From Gonocerus acuteangulatus (taxonomy: Eukaryota; Arthropoda; Insecta; Hemiptera; Coreidae), in the NCBI GenBank assembly GCA_946811695.1, contig OX328124.1:94395535-94459534 (forward strand): a DNA stretch of 64,000 nucleotides. Direction: 5' to 3'. Position numbers and translations under genes: made by a program. Position 1 is the first letter of the stretch. Each line of letters starts with the position of its first letter. Positions 20,682 to 30,814 of the stretch are shown in pieces. The notes under the pieces are model-generated. The model was not told the DNA's origin. It was given only the letters and a program-made list of their open reading frames with translations, and ran no database searches.

Positions 20682-22186
20682 CCTCAAGGTATCAGGCAAT
20701 TGACAGAAACCTGGCAGCTTTTTCCACATATTTTTATTTGTTATTACTTCTTGAAAATAATAAATCCAAAAATCTATGAAACATATAAAACTACTTGGTA
20801 ACTTTAATATCCTTAAAAAAATAAACGTTATGGCCCCTTTAGCAAAGCAGATTATTACGTTAACTGCTCTCTATAGTTTTTTTGTATAATAAAGGCAGAA
20901 GATAAATTTATAAAAACGTTAAACCTAATTAGTCACTTTATTAAATCTGTTAACCCGGTTTCTTATAAACTGAAGCATCTTGAGGAAAGATAACCGAGGA
21001 GGCACAACCTTCAGCTACCCCTTCACCTTCAATTTATTCAATAGGTAATTATAATTATTATAAGACAATATAATGTAATAATGTTTACACAATGTAAACT
21101 TATCGACAACAACGTAATATAATATAATGTAATAATATATTCACAATTTAAACATATAGACAATATTGTATTAAATTAAAAATTGTAAGGTCTACATCGC
21201 CTACATAGCGTAACACCAAAATGCAATAATAAAAAAATAATTCAATAATTTATTAGTTCGATTTTATTCGTTGTCCTTTTAACCATATAAAAAAATCACA
21301 CAGAATACGGGTCACTTACGAAGTGCCCCCACAATGTCTTTTTAATATTCAACCCGCGGGGGGGGGATTTGAGTATTTCAATTGATTGTTGTTATTTTCA
21401 TTTTAACTCCACTTATAAATTACACAGACCTTTGGAACGGGTTATGCACAGGTTACCTCCTTTTTTCTAGAAAGGATAGGATAATGCCTTCTCTTTTTGT
21501 TTTAAAGAAAAACCTTCACACCCAACAAGAAATCGAACCCATTATCACAGGCACGGAGTCCTCACACCTTTTCTTCAATTCTTTGATATTGCATGACAAT
21601 AAACGAGAAAGCATTGTTCCATTTGATGCAATTGCTATAGAAAATAAGAGCGAACGAATATACAGACCTGGAGGCTTCACATCGCTAGTTGAAACATATT
21701 TAAAATTCATGTCACGTTAGCCAACCCGTGTTTATCGCCGAGCCATTTTTTCCACCCGGGGAATGTGAGGGAAGAGTGAGGGGCGTTTTAAATTGCTTTT
21801 TATTCATTTTCATAATGGCTTCTACCTTCGTCGGGATGGGCACTGAAAAAATATGTTTATATCCACTGCCAAACATATTATTTTTTATATTTGAAATGTC
21901 CGTCACATTTATTGCACACATCGTTCTACCTGCACACATTCTACACATAAAAGAAGGGTTTTCATGAGTATCTTTTAAGCGAATATTATGAGCCACTTTC
22001 CACCCCTAGTACAGCATTCCTTGAGTGCTCAGAGTGAATGTTAAGTGCAAATGAATGCGAATCAAGTACAATTTTACTAGCTTTTTGCGTATTTTCCCAC
22101 AAGGAGGTAACATTCCCTCTACACAAACCGCATAATGAGCTGCTGAAAAAATATTTCGTAAAAGACGTTTTACGAAGCACCCCAGG
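20682..22186. other. Unassigned AT-rich stretch
   Basis: No gene supported. Around 21045-21170, TAATATAATGTAATAAT-type sequence recurs as an imperfect local duplication. A G run stands at 21358-21366. The 112-codon plus frame at 21382-21720 has no recognisable domain. Confidence 0.35.
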
Positions 22187-22310
22187 TGTAGTGGCTAAAG
22201 CCTTGGAGTCTCTTACGGGGCAGGGATATTTCTCATTTATGGGTACGATGAGAAAATTCCTAGCTGGACCATGGATGTCGGTGCCGATGGCTATATATAT
22301 ATAGTCTCAT
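22187..22310 (+). repeat. SINE family A, divergent copy
   Basis: GTGGCTAAAGCCTTGGAGTC matches the A-box half of the SINE at 24.78 kb. The downstream CTAGCTGGACCATGGATGTCGG matches its CTACACCCTGGATGTCGG tail. It ends in a short TA tract. The B-box region is degraded. Confidence 0.5.
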
Positions 22311-22354
22311 AAGGTCAGACGGCTTGATTATCCCTTTTGCAAGTACCAAATCAA

Positions 22355-22415
22355 CTATGGGTTGGCCTAGGGACTATCTGGGATACCAAACCCGATCCTG
22401 GAACAACTAAATTAG
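22355..22415 (-). repeat. SINE family D fragment
   Basis: GGGTTGGCCTAGGGAC and the following GGATACCAAACCCGATCCTGG resemble GGGTTGGCCCTGGGACGG and GGACGCCAAATTCAACCC of the family D copy at 37.55 kb. Confidence 0.4.
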
Positions 22416-23204
22416 ATGACATGTTTTTTTTTTTAAATTGTTCTTCTCAAGTTGAGGCTGTAAATAGGAAAATATATTTCGCGTTAAAGGTATTGGTTTG
22501 CTTTAGATGAGATCAGAAAACTATCGAGAAAATTGGCATCGATTTTTGGGTTTGGTAACGTGAAAAAGAAATAGTTAGATCAAACTAGACAATAGATCTG
22601 AAACCTTATTTTATTTAAATTACTGACAAATTGAAAAATAATTCTGGTTTGTTGCCTACTACTATCCCGAGCTTCATCGCAGCATGTAGCCACTTCAGCC
22701 AAAGATTCAGTCAGATGTATCTGAAACCAAATCATATTAGTGACATTTAAGGCACAGAGTAACTACTACTATTAGGATTTAACTTTATTAAACCACAGTT
22801 TAATTTAGTAGAAAGAAATGCGCTCTTGATTTTTAAATATTTATTTATTAAAAAATATAATCACTTTTTTTTATAACCAGCATAAATTATCTGAAAAAAT
22901 ACATAATATCTAAATAAGGTTGGTTATAGAGTGTTTCCGACCCCTAGATCTACTACTTTTTTTAAAATTTGTTTATTTTTATTCAATAATTAGCTTGAAT
23001 TTTTATTATTATCATATTTTTTTTTGAGGATGCTCCACATCTCCCGTCTCTTCTGCGATTTTGTTTATTGCACCGCTTTGTTAAGGTAAAATACAGAAAT
23101 ATTAAAAGAAGAAGACAAAGCAAATAAATAGGTAAAAAAATATAATAATATACATTTGAAATAGAAAAAAAAACAAAATAAATAAATTTTATTTTTATTT
23201 TTTT
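22416..23204. other. Unassigned AT-rich stretch
   Basis: No gene or repeat defined. Confidence 0.35.
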
Positions 23205-23244
23205 TTTGTACGGCGCTTCAACAACTAGGCAATTAGCGCCGAAA

Positions 23245-23289
<45 letters not shown>
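23205..23289 (-). repeat. SINE family A 3' tail joined to a (TA)n tract
   Basis: A T-rich run followed by GGCGCTTCAACAACTAGGC and AATTAGCGCC is the complement of the SINE A tail (GGCGCTAATGACCTAGATG). The body is replaced by (TA)20 at 23249-23289. Confidence 0.6.
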
Positions 23290-23292
<3 letters not shown>

Positions 23293-23489
23293 GTTTTATT
23301 TATTCATTGACTGTTCCGCTTCTTTGGCAATAAAACAACGGTCAATTTCTCCAGAAATAAAAAAAAATAGAAAAAATGATCAGAATCAATTAAAGAAAAC
23401 GAGAAATAAAGTAAGAATAAATATTTAATAAATCAGAAGATATAAAATATATTATAAAATCATTTAATTTTGAAATAAGAGACGTATGT

Positions 23490-23648
23490 TTTAGCGCGGT
23501 TCCTCCCTCCCCCATAGGGAGGAACCCCGCTTATAGGCTTGATACAATGAAACAATCCGGAAGTGCCGACTAGAAAATTTCGCGTTTCAGAACCCCCGGA
23601 GACCGAAAATAACGGTGGTTCAAATTTGTATATATATATATATGTATA

Positions 23649-23711
<63 letters not shown>

Positions 23712-24440
23712 CTGTTCGCTCTCTAGATAGAAGACGAATGGTCCGATTTTGATGAAATTTGGTACAAAAATCCTTCGTCCAATTTGAAAGGTCAAGTTCG
23801 TTAACCAGCAAAATCCGCCTACTGGAAGATGGCGTTTGGGGCGAAATTCGCGCAAAAAAAATCGTAACGCTTACGTTTTTGAGTTCATAAGCTTCTAAGT
23901 ACTCGTTTTATATGATTCCTGGGCTAGGAAAACGAATGAAACCATTTTCAAGGCGATAGCTTTAACCGTTTTCGAGAAAATTGGAAAAATATTTTTTGAA
24001 TACCGTTTTTGGTTTGGGTACTTAGAATCATGGGATTCAGTTGAAACATTTTCTGCATGTTCTACTTTCATCAAAACTAATATGTTGAAATTTTGGTTAC
24101 GTTTGGAGTTAAGGAAGGGTTAGAATAAAATATTTTATTAACAGACTTAAAAATGTTTGGTAACTTTGTATATTTTCCTTAATATCTCGAAAAAGGTTGA
24201 GAATCTTGGTAAACGAAAGAATACCATTAGAAAGCTTACTAAATGCTCTACAAAAAAGGTTCTGATGAAAGTTTTGATTAGGCGATGTCAATCGGAGAAA
24301 TAAGTGCTTAAAACATTAAAGTAATTGATTTTGCTTATTCGAACTGTTCTTTTTGTCTGTTTTTATTCCTTGTTATTTTTTAATTGCTTATAGTTGGATA
24401 ATGTATTTTACAATAAAACAGATTAGGCAAAATAAGAAAA
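23490..24440 (+). repeat. Dispersed repeat family R1, near-complete copy with internal microsatellite
   Basis: It begins TTAGCGCGG and a perfect 11-bp stem (GGTTCCTCCCT with AGGGAGGAACC, 23499-23526). A conserved block follows (GCTTATAGGCTTGA..CAATCCGGAAGTGCCGACTAG), then a TA tract at 23628-23707. The post-tract block has TCTGTTCGCTCTCTAG, CCGATTTTGATGAAATTTGG and CAAGTTCGTTAACCAGCA, and the distal half ends at GATTAGGC. It matches 26.0-26.9 kb over its whole length. It has no coding frame of note and no clear target duplication; the class is unknown. Confidence 0.75.
24125..24440 (+). repeat. Left arm of a long near-perfect inverted repeat
   Basis: These 316 bases are the reverse complement of 25043-25362 with about five differences (roughly 98% identity). 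The arm is the distal half of an R1 copy. Confidence 0.9.
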
Positions 24441-24779
24441 ACAATTCGTTGTTAGAAATATAGCTTGCCAAGAGAAAAAGATTCGTTGACGTCTTTTGAA
24501 TATTTTCAATTGCCTTTATGCTGTTGGTTTTTTTATTTTATTTTTTAATTGATTTTATCTGTAGAATTATTACTATAGTAAAAGAACACAGGAATGTGTG
24601 AAAATATTTGATATTTTACAATTCATTGAAACGTATGAAATGAAGTATCGGTAGAAGAGGATTCTAGGGTCTTGCGGACCTGACCCCAGGTATAAACCCT
24701 TTGAACAAAGGCCGAGGAAAATATTATCTGTTTCTATTCTATGCTTTTCAAATGAGAATAGGGATATGAACAGGAACCG

Positions 24780-24941
24780 GGGTCTCCCGTGGTCTAATGG
24801 CTAGCGCCTTGGATTCATAAGCGGGAGATGGTGGGTTCGATTCCCAACCTCCGGCAGGAATTTTATCATCCCACAACTCGCTGGTGAAATTCCTCGCTAC
24901 ACCCTGGATGTCGGCGCTAATGACCTAGATGTAGATGTGCC

Positions 24942-25001
<60 letters not shown>
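24780..25001 (+). repeat. tRNA-derived SINE family A, full copy with 57-nt poly-A
   Basis: The head has a tRNA-type A box (TGGTCTAATGG) and B box (GGGTTCGATTCCC). The body has CACAACTCGCTGGTGAAATT, then the tail CCTGGATGTCGGCGCTAATG..ACCTAGATGTAGATG. A pure A run from 24944 to 25001 ends it. Copies and fragments occur at 7.16, 22.19, 23.2, 40.6 and 42.2-42.8 kb. The long pure A tail suggests a young insertion. Confidence 0.85.
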
Positions 25002-25003
<2 letters not shown>

Positions 25004-25362
25004 GGAACCGCGCTAAGATGACGCAGTTCCTGCGAGTCGGACTTTTCTTATTATGCCTAATCTGTTTTATTGTAAAATACATTATCCAACTATAAGCAAT
25101 TAAAAAATAACAAGGAATAAAAACAGACAAAAAGAACAGTTCGAATAAGCAAAATCAATTACTTTAATGTTTTAAGCACTTATTTCTCCGATTGACATCG
25201 CCTAATCAAAACTTTCATCAGAACCTTTTTTGTAGAACATTTAGTAAGCTTTCTAATGGTATTCTTTTGTTTACCAAGATTCTCAACCTTTTTCGAGATA
25301 TTAAGGAAAATATACAAAGTTACCAAAACTTTTTAAGTCTGTTAATAAAATATTTATATTTT
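25002..25362 (-). repeat. R1 family terminus and right arm of the long inverted repeat
   Basis: 25043-25362 complements 24125-24440. The outer part (25003-25042) reads on the minus strand GTCCGACTCGCAGGAACTGC and then GTCATCTTAGCGCGGTTCC, which matches the stretches at window start, 35.29 kb and 46.85 kb and seems to be the R1 3' end. Confidence 0.8.
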
Positions 25363-26004
25363 ATCCTGCACTTTTTTTTAAATATATAATTATAGTGGAT
25401 GTCTAAGTACTTTGTAAGAAGGCAGTAGGTCAGTTTATTTTTATTTCTTCAACGTAGCATATCGTCAAACTATGGAATATGCAAATCTCGTTTTCACATT
25501 CGGGACTTTTATCTTGGATTGTAGACGATGCGGCTTTTTGCAACTCGTACCCCTTTAGAATCCCCTTTAAAGCCGTAAATAAAGTATCGAATAAGACCAT
25601 GGTTCAATATCCGATTTGCTTATTCGATAGTTTGACATGGTAAGGAGGATATAAACGATTGAAACGAATCATTTTTATCCACCTTCAAATAAATGAAAAA
25701 TAATATTATAGGTGCTCATTTATTTCTACTGAATGGTTGTCCTGTTATGTTAGATACAGGAAGAACGAATTGACACCTGAGCTATGAGAATGTATTGTCC
25801 CTTGGCAGCCGTGGAAATAGCCGTGCACCTCCTAATCATTGATCTCCCAAGGAAGAGTATCGACTTGAAAGGCCTGGAGGAAATAAGAAGTGTCTTCAAG
25901 ATTGGTATCACTTCCTTTAATTGGTTCTTCAGAAAGATTCCGTCCCAGAGATAAAAGGATCATTTGATGTATCAATGAAACATTAAAAGACACATATGTT
26001 CCTT
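25363..26004. other. Unassigned stretch
   Basis: No gene seen. Confidence 0.35.
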
Positions 26005-26143
26005 TTAGCGCAGTTCCTCCCTACCTCCATAGGGAGAACCCGCTTATGAGGTTGACCTCAAGACGCAATCCGGAAGTGCCGACTAGTCACTTTCTCGTTC
26101 TCTCAGACCTCATAGATCACGAAAATATAGGAGGTTCAAAATT

Positions 26144-26211
<68 letters not shown>

Positions 26212-26930
26212 TACTTGTCTGTTAACGCTCTAGTAAGCTCAAAAATGGCCCGATTTTGATGAAATTTGGTACAAAAATCTGTCTTCTAATTTGAAAGGTC
26301 AAGTTCGTTAACCAGCAGAATCCGCCCACGGGAAGATAGTGTTTGGGGCGAAATTCGCGCAAAAAAAATCGTAACTCTTACGTTTTTGAGTTTATATACT
26401 TGCAGGTACTTGTTTTATAGGTTTCTTAACACAGGAAAACGAATGAAACAATTTTTAAGGCGATATCTGTAACCGTTTTTTAGAAAAGTGGAATTAATGT
26501 TTTTGTAAGTCATTATTTTTGTGTGGGTACTTAGAATCTCGGGATTTAATTGAAATATTTTCTGCATATTGGAAATTAATCCCAACTAAGATTTTTAAAT
26601 TTTGGTTATATTTGGAGTGAAGGAAGTATGCGAAAAAAATATTTTATTAATAGACATGAAAAGTTTTCGGATCTTCACACATTTTTCGTAAATATCTCGA
26701 TAACGGTTGGGAAATCGTGGTAAGTGGAAGGTGATCATTCGAATGATTACTAAATTCTCTACAAAAAAGGTTCAGAAGAAATATTCGATGGGGCAACGTC
26801 AATCAGAGATATAAGAACTTAAAACTTAAAAAGAGCTTCTTTTGTTGTTTTGAACGGGATTTTGTCTTTGTTTATCTCACTTTTTAATTGGTTGTTTTTT
26901 GTTTTAAATTGCATTTATCAGTGAAATTAG
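26005..26930 (+). repeat. Dispersed repeat family R1, near-complete copy
   Basis: It has the same order as 23.49-24.44 kb: start hairpin (CAGTTCCTCCCT with AGGGAGAACC), the block ending GAGGTTCAAAATTTG, a TA tract at 26148-26212, the CCCGATTTTGATGAAATTTGG block, CAAGTTCGTTAACCAGCAGA and the distal half ending CTCACTTTTTAATTGGTTG. Divergence from the other copy is clearly higher than that between the 24-25 kb inverted arms. Confidence 0.75.
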
Positions 26931-27444
26931 TATTTTAGTAAAATAAGCAAAGAAACAGTGAAAGTTAATGGTAATACGTTTGGAGTGGCTGTGGTAATCA
27001 TGATGGCAGTGGCTAATCATGATGGCGTATACATAAGTTTGTTTTTAATTCTCCTATCTATATAACCTTCCTCATAGCCTACAACTGAAGTTATCGTTAT
27101 TTCTTATTTTATATAAACATTTTATCCTCGAGAGAATGGAATTTTATTTGCCATGAAGCACATATTTACAGTTGATTATAACAGTAAAATGAATTTGCTA
27201 GTAAAACAAAAGAAACTTAAAATGACAATGAATTTTTGGTTCGAAATAAAGCCTTCTTTGCAGTAGTCGAAGAGTGAGTATGTTTTGAGTACACAATTGT
27301 ATTGACTTATTCAGACTTCCTCAAGAATGAGGATTAAGAATTATCCGTATTATTCAGTGTAAGTTGGCTACTGTCAGTTTCCTGTGATTTGTGATGCCTA
27401 ATCTATTCCTGCGAGTCGGAATTTTTTGTTTTTGACATCAACTA
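26931..27444. other. Unassigned AT-rich stretch
   Basis: No gene seen. GATGGC and TAATCATGATGGC repeats near 26998-27025 are a very short local duplication. Confidence 0.35.
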
Positions 27445-27620
27445 GACATCTAGGCCATTAGCATGGGGCTATCTATGCATTGCCACACTTCCATGGTGGA
27501 GCAGGGAAAAGATTCAACGGGCCCGTAGATGAAGAACTCAACCTGCTGCAGGCGGGCCTCGAACCCGCATTACTTTAGACACCAATCGGATGCGCTATCC
27601 ACTCTACTCATTCCTACATA
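27445..27620 (-). repeat. tRNA-derived SINE (family C head, family A-like tail)
   Basis: Read on the minus strand from 27612: GAGTGGATAGCGCATCCG is the A-box half, then GCGGGTTCGAGGCCCGC the B-box arm. The body leads to CATGCTAATGGCCTAGATGT, which resembles the tail of family A. A different tRNA head on a related tail suggests head exchange, a known event in SINE evolution. Confidence 0.65.
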
Positions 27621-28163
27621 TGCACGTGTATTTATAAAACGTGACAAGAAACCTACATTATATAATGATTGTATAAAAAATGCAAAGAATTACAAAGAAA
27701 TGTAGCGCTCAGGTATCTATTGTTCAAAGGCGGTAGGTTACTAGACAAAGAAATAGAAACTTCTACGGTAAGTACAATTAATCAGGACGAAGGTCTCGAT
27801 ATATTTTACCATAAATTAAATTCCACAGTTGGTGTGTTAACTCCTGTCGAGAGTATTCGTCTTTTAGTCTAGCGCAGTGGCACTCAAACTTTTTTTTTTT
27901 TTTTTTGGAATCATGACGTTTCCAAAAAGTTGCAATGTCCCTCGTTACAAGCAGTCAAACACGCACTCAACGTATTTTGCACTGTACACCACGTTGGGGT
28001 AGTGTTATAGAGGACCTATTTACTCAGCATACTCTCAATATTTCTAATGGGTAAGAAAATCAAAGTAATTTAAAATAAACTAACACCAGATGGGCCAACC
28101 GCAAACGCCCAGTGCTCGTAGAGTATACCTGGTTTGTCTAATTAATTATGATTCTAGCTAGTA
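27621..28163. other. Unassigned stretch
   Basis: The 67-codon plus frame at 27669-27872 shows no family I recognise. A T run of about 16 lies at 27891-27906. Confidence 0.35.
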
Positions 28164-28442
28164 CTACCTCTTCAGGTCTATTGCCTCGGTTCCTGAATGC
28201 CCACAATTAAATAGTATTTTTGATCTTACGTAATCGATTGCCAGTGAAATCTTGCAGCGTTCCTCATCGGTTGAGTTCAAGTTGACGAATCTGCTTTTTA
28301 CAATCCCTTTATGACCGGGCAGCCTGAATATTGTAATGTCCTTCTTAAGTGAGTGAAATGTTTTAAAAATGCTGTTAATTATTTTATGCAAGCAGTATCT
28401 ATCAGCCAGTATTGTGCGCAATGGGGCAGTGCAGAAAATCAA
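28164..28442 (-). pseudogene. LINE RNase H relic
   Basis: The minus-strand frame of 92 codons has RTILADRYCLHKIINSIFK followed about 20 residues later by ITIFRLPGHKGIV. This order resembles the TDSxSxLxxI and the WxPGHxGIxGN blocks of RNase H in LINE ORF2 proteins. The residues after PGHKGI do not continue into the expected GNExAD segment and no neighbouring domain is found, so the copy is decayed. It could be chance resemblance in part; the PGHKGI block is the main support. Confidence 0.4.
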
Positions 28443-29855
28443 ATCTGGGGGCGTTGTTCACGCTGATATAAATGCCACAAAGGTCAGCTGAAGCTCTGCT
28501 ACAATTGTCATTAAGTCCCTTTGTAATGATTTTCTCTTCAATTAAAGCTCAGACTCTATTGTCTAATTTGGACCCATAAGTGAAAATAAAGATTTTATCA
28601 GAATTACTTAATCAAAATTCATTTAATTTATTTTGGTAAAGTAATTTTTAATTCGGACTACATTCCTCTGAAAATAACACTAACAAAATAACAAGGAATG
28701 GCCTAACGCCATGGCAACGTCATGTACTTATCTATCTATATGGCAACGGAAATAACTATTCGCCGATCCTTATCATGAAGCTCCGTTCACAGAGTACGAG
28801 GAAATGCTGAAATCCTCAAGGAGGAAGGAAGTACGGCCCTTTCTCGATGTACTTCCTTTTTCCGGCAGTTACTACGCGATAAGAGGAGCTACAAACCATT
28901 TTAGTGGCTCAGTATTTATTCTTGATGCGCTACAGTGTACCCCACCTTAAATCCTTCACTGATGATTCTTTTTCCTAAGTTATTAATGTGGAATAATAAA
29001 TAAGTAAAAACGATTTTCTGAATTAAAACTCCGAAAAACGATTTCCCAGAAAAGGAATTATTCATTTCCTAAAATAATCCTCCTAAAATAAAACAATAAA
29101 ACTAACATTTTTATAGGAAGAGTTTTATTTTTAATGTCTAAGTGTTTTGGGATTTATTATCTCCGGTAGCACTCAAAATGTTAGGAACCACGTAAATATA
29201 TAATTAAAGTGAAAAAAAAAATAGTTTAATGCATTCTAAGCAAAAATAGAATACCTAGGCCAGTATTGATACATTAGGAGAGAGTAAAATATGAATAATT
29301 TGGTAAAAAATCATTCTCACCAGAATAAATCGAGATTGGACAGAAGCTGCTAAACAACATATTATTTTCATTTAATTTCAGATTGATTCTGGGAGTTTTC
29401 AGGTAGAAATATACCAAGAGAAGAATGATTGAGTCTAACGTAATTGTGGCAACTCTATAGGCATATTCTTCAATATGTTATAGTAAACTGATTTGTGCGT
29501 CCAGAGTTCAGCAGATATTTCAGCATTGGGACTACACGATACAATGGAAAAGCGCTCAACGGAAATACAATTGAATTCAATATGTATGTATGTATTGAAT
29601 TATATATATGTTTGAAGACAGCCGTAAAATACCGAGCAATTGAATTGCATTTGAATAAGATGATACCTAGTATTGTGATTGGTACGTATCACACGCAGAA
29701 AACAAAGATAGGGAATAATCTTCCGGATAAATCTGCTCCAATAAGTAAAAGAGGAGTTGTAGATAGGAAGCAATGTGTGAGACTTTATAACAAAATATTT
29801 TTGAAATGTCTTGTAGCATTGATAAATAATCTTATATTCTCCATTCTAATAGTAT
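28443..29855. other. Unassigned AT-rich stretch
   Basis: No gene supported. GGAAGTAC at 28838 and GTACTTCC at 28849 form a small hairpin. The 212-codon plus frame that starts at 29495 runs through two inverted-repeat elements (29.86-30.35 kb) and is not considered coding. Confidence 0.35.
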
Positions 29856-29930
29856 GGCCCGGTGACAATGAAGAAACTGGTTTCATGAAATCGTTTTCAT
29901 GGAACCAGTTTCTTCAGTGTGCACCGGACC
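29856..29930. mobile_element. Compact hairpin (about 35-bp stem, 3-4 nt loop), probably a mini-MITE
   Basis: 29856-29890 and 29894-29930 are complementary apart from a few mismatches: both arms contain TGAAGAAACTGGTT and CCGGTG. The loop is only a few bases. It directly abuts the next MITE. Confidence 0.65.
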
Positions 29931-29933
29931 TAA

Positions 29934-30348
29934 GGGTGGGTTTACACTTGCTAGTTATTGCAGGAAATTTATATCAGACAGAAATTGCGACTAGTGTAAA
30001 CCATGAGCAATTTATGCCTGAGATATATATTTCTATCACGAACTATAAGTGTCCACACTTCTATACCACCAGTTGTAAACACAGATTTTTACGAGAGGAA
30101 TTTAATTTCAGAGATAAATATCTTGGCTACTAGCTGTATTGTCGACACTTCTATACCAACAGATGTAAACACTGATTATTTGTGCTTTTGGTGACTTTAT
30201 CGCAAATTAGAACAAATCCAGAACTGTCCTATACATATCCATGACATAAATGTCTAGCTATTTCTGCCAGTAAGTAAACCTTCAAGAGAATATCTATCCG
30301 ACACCTGACATATCTTTCCTGCGAGAAGTGTCAGATGTAAACGCACCC
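29934..30348. mobile_element. MITE with TAA duplication (PIF/Harbinger type)
   Basis: The ends read GGGTGGGTTTACA and, complemented, GGGTGCGTTTACA. TAA flanks both sides (29931-29933, 30349-30351). A 3-bp TWA duplication is characteristic of PIF/Harbinger. Internally CACTTCTATACCA..AGTTGTAAACA recurs as a direct repeat at about 30056 and 30148. No transposase is present. Confidence 0.75.
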
Positions 30349-30667
30349 TAAGAGTTTATTTGTCAGTTTTTTGTTGCATGACTGACATGATTTGTTCTGA
30401 GGGAAACGTTTTTATGTGTAACAAATTCTTACTCATATAAATACTACTTCTCCAAGTCTTAAAACTGAGTCAAGGTAACTGCGTACAAGGAAGCCATTCA
30501 CAAGTGCTGCCTTTATGTCCCTTAACAGGGTTTTCTTCAACAAAACCGTGAGTCCATTCAAGACGGAAAGAAAGAGGCGATTTATACATCCACTCTAAAG
30601 TGACGTGTCCCGGATATTGGAAGGATATCCTGCTTACTGTTGCTGTAAATATTTTCAATTTTAGTTC

Positions 30668-30692
30668 CTGATGAGGCACTAAAGATGCGAAA
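30668..30692 (+). ncRNA. Second hammerhead-like core
   Basis: CTGATGA (30668-30674), a short GCA/TGC stem with loop CTAAAGA, and GAAA (30689-30692), then CTAACGTC, which would fit a 2-bp stem III and a GTC cleavage triplet. No adjacent PLE protein was found and stem I is not evident, so this may be a degenerate remnant. Confidence 0.35.
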
Positions 30693-30697
30693 CTAAC

Positions 30698-30814
30698 GTC
30701 CGCCCGCAATCAAAAGAACCACAAGGGGCGTGGCCAGAGCGGAGCTAGACCAATCCACAAATGGACTAGTTGCAGCGCATACACCCTACCTGGCCCTTTT
30801 GATTGCGGGCGGAC
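30698..30814. mobile_element. Small palindromic MITE
   Basis: GTCCGCCCGCAATCAAAAG (30698-30716) is perfectly complemented by 30796-30814. The element is 117 bp, GC-richer than its surroundings, and begins next to the hammerhead-like motif. The target duplication is unclear. Confidence 0.65.

Noticed and set aside
24780..24855. Functional tRNA gene
   Set aside because: A and B boxes are present, but the sequence continues into a SINE body with a poly-A tail and recurs as fragments elsewhere.
27545..27612. Functional tRNA-Arg-like gene on the minus strand
   Set aside because: The acceptor arm does not close and the head is joined to a SINE tail.
29495..30133. A 212-codon plus-strand open frame, the longest outside recognised elements apart from the 81-bp array
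   Set aside because: It runs through a hairpin and most of a TAA-flanked MITE, has no domain signature and is AT-driven.
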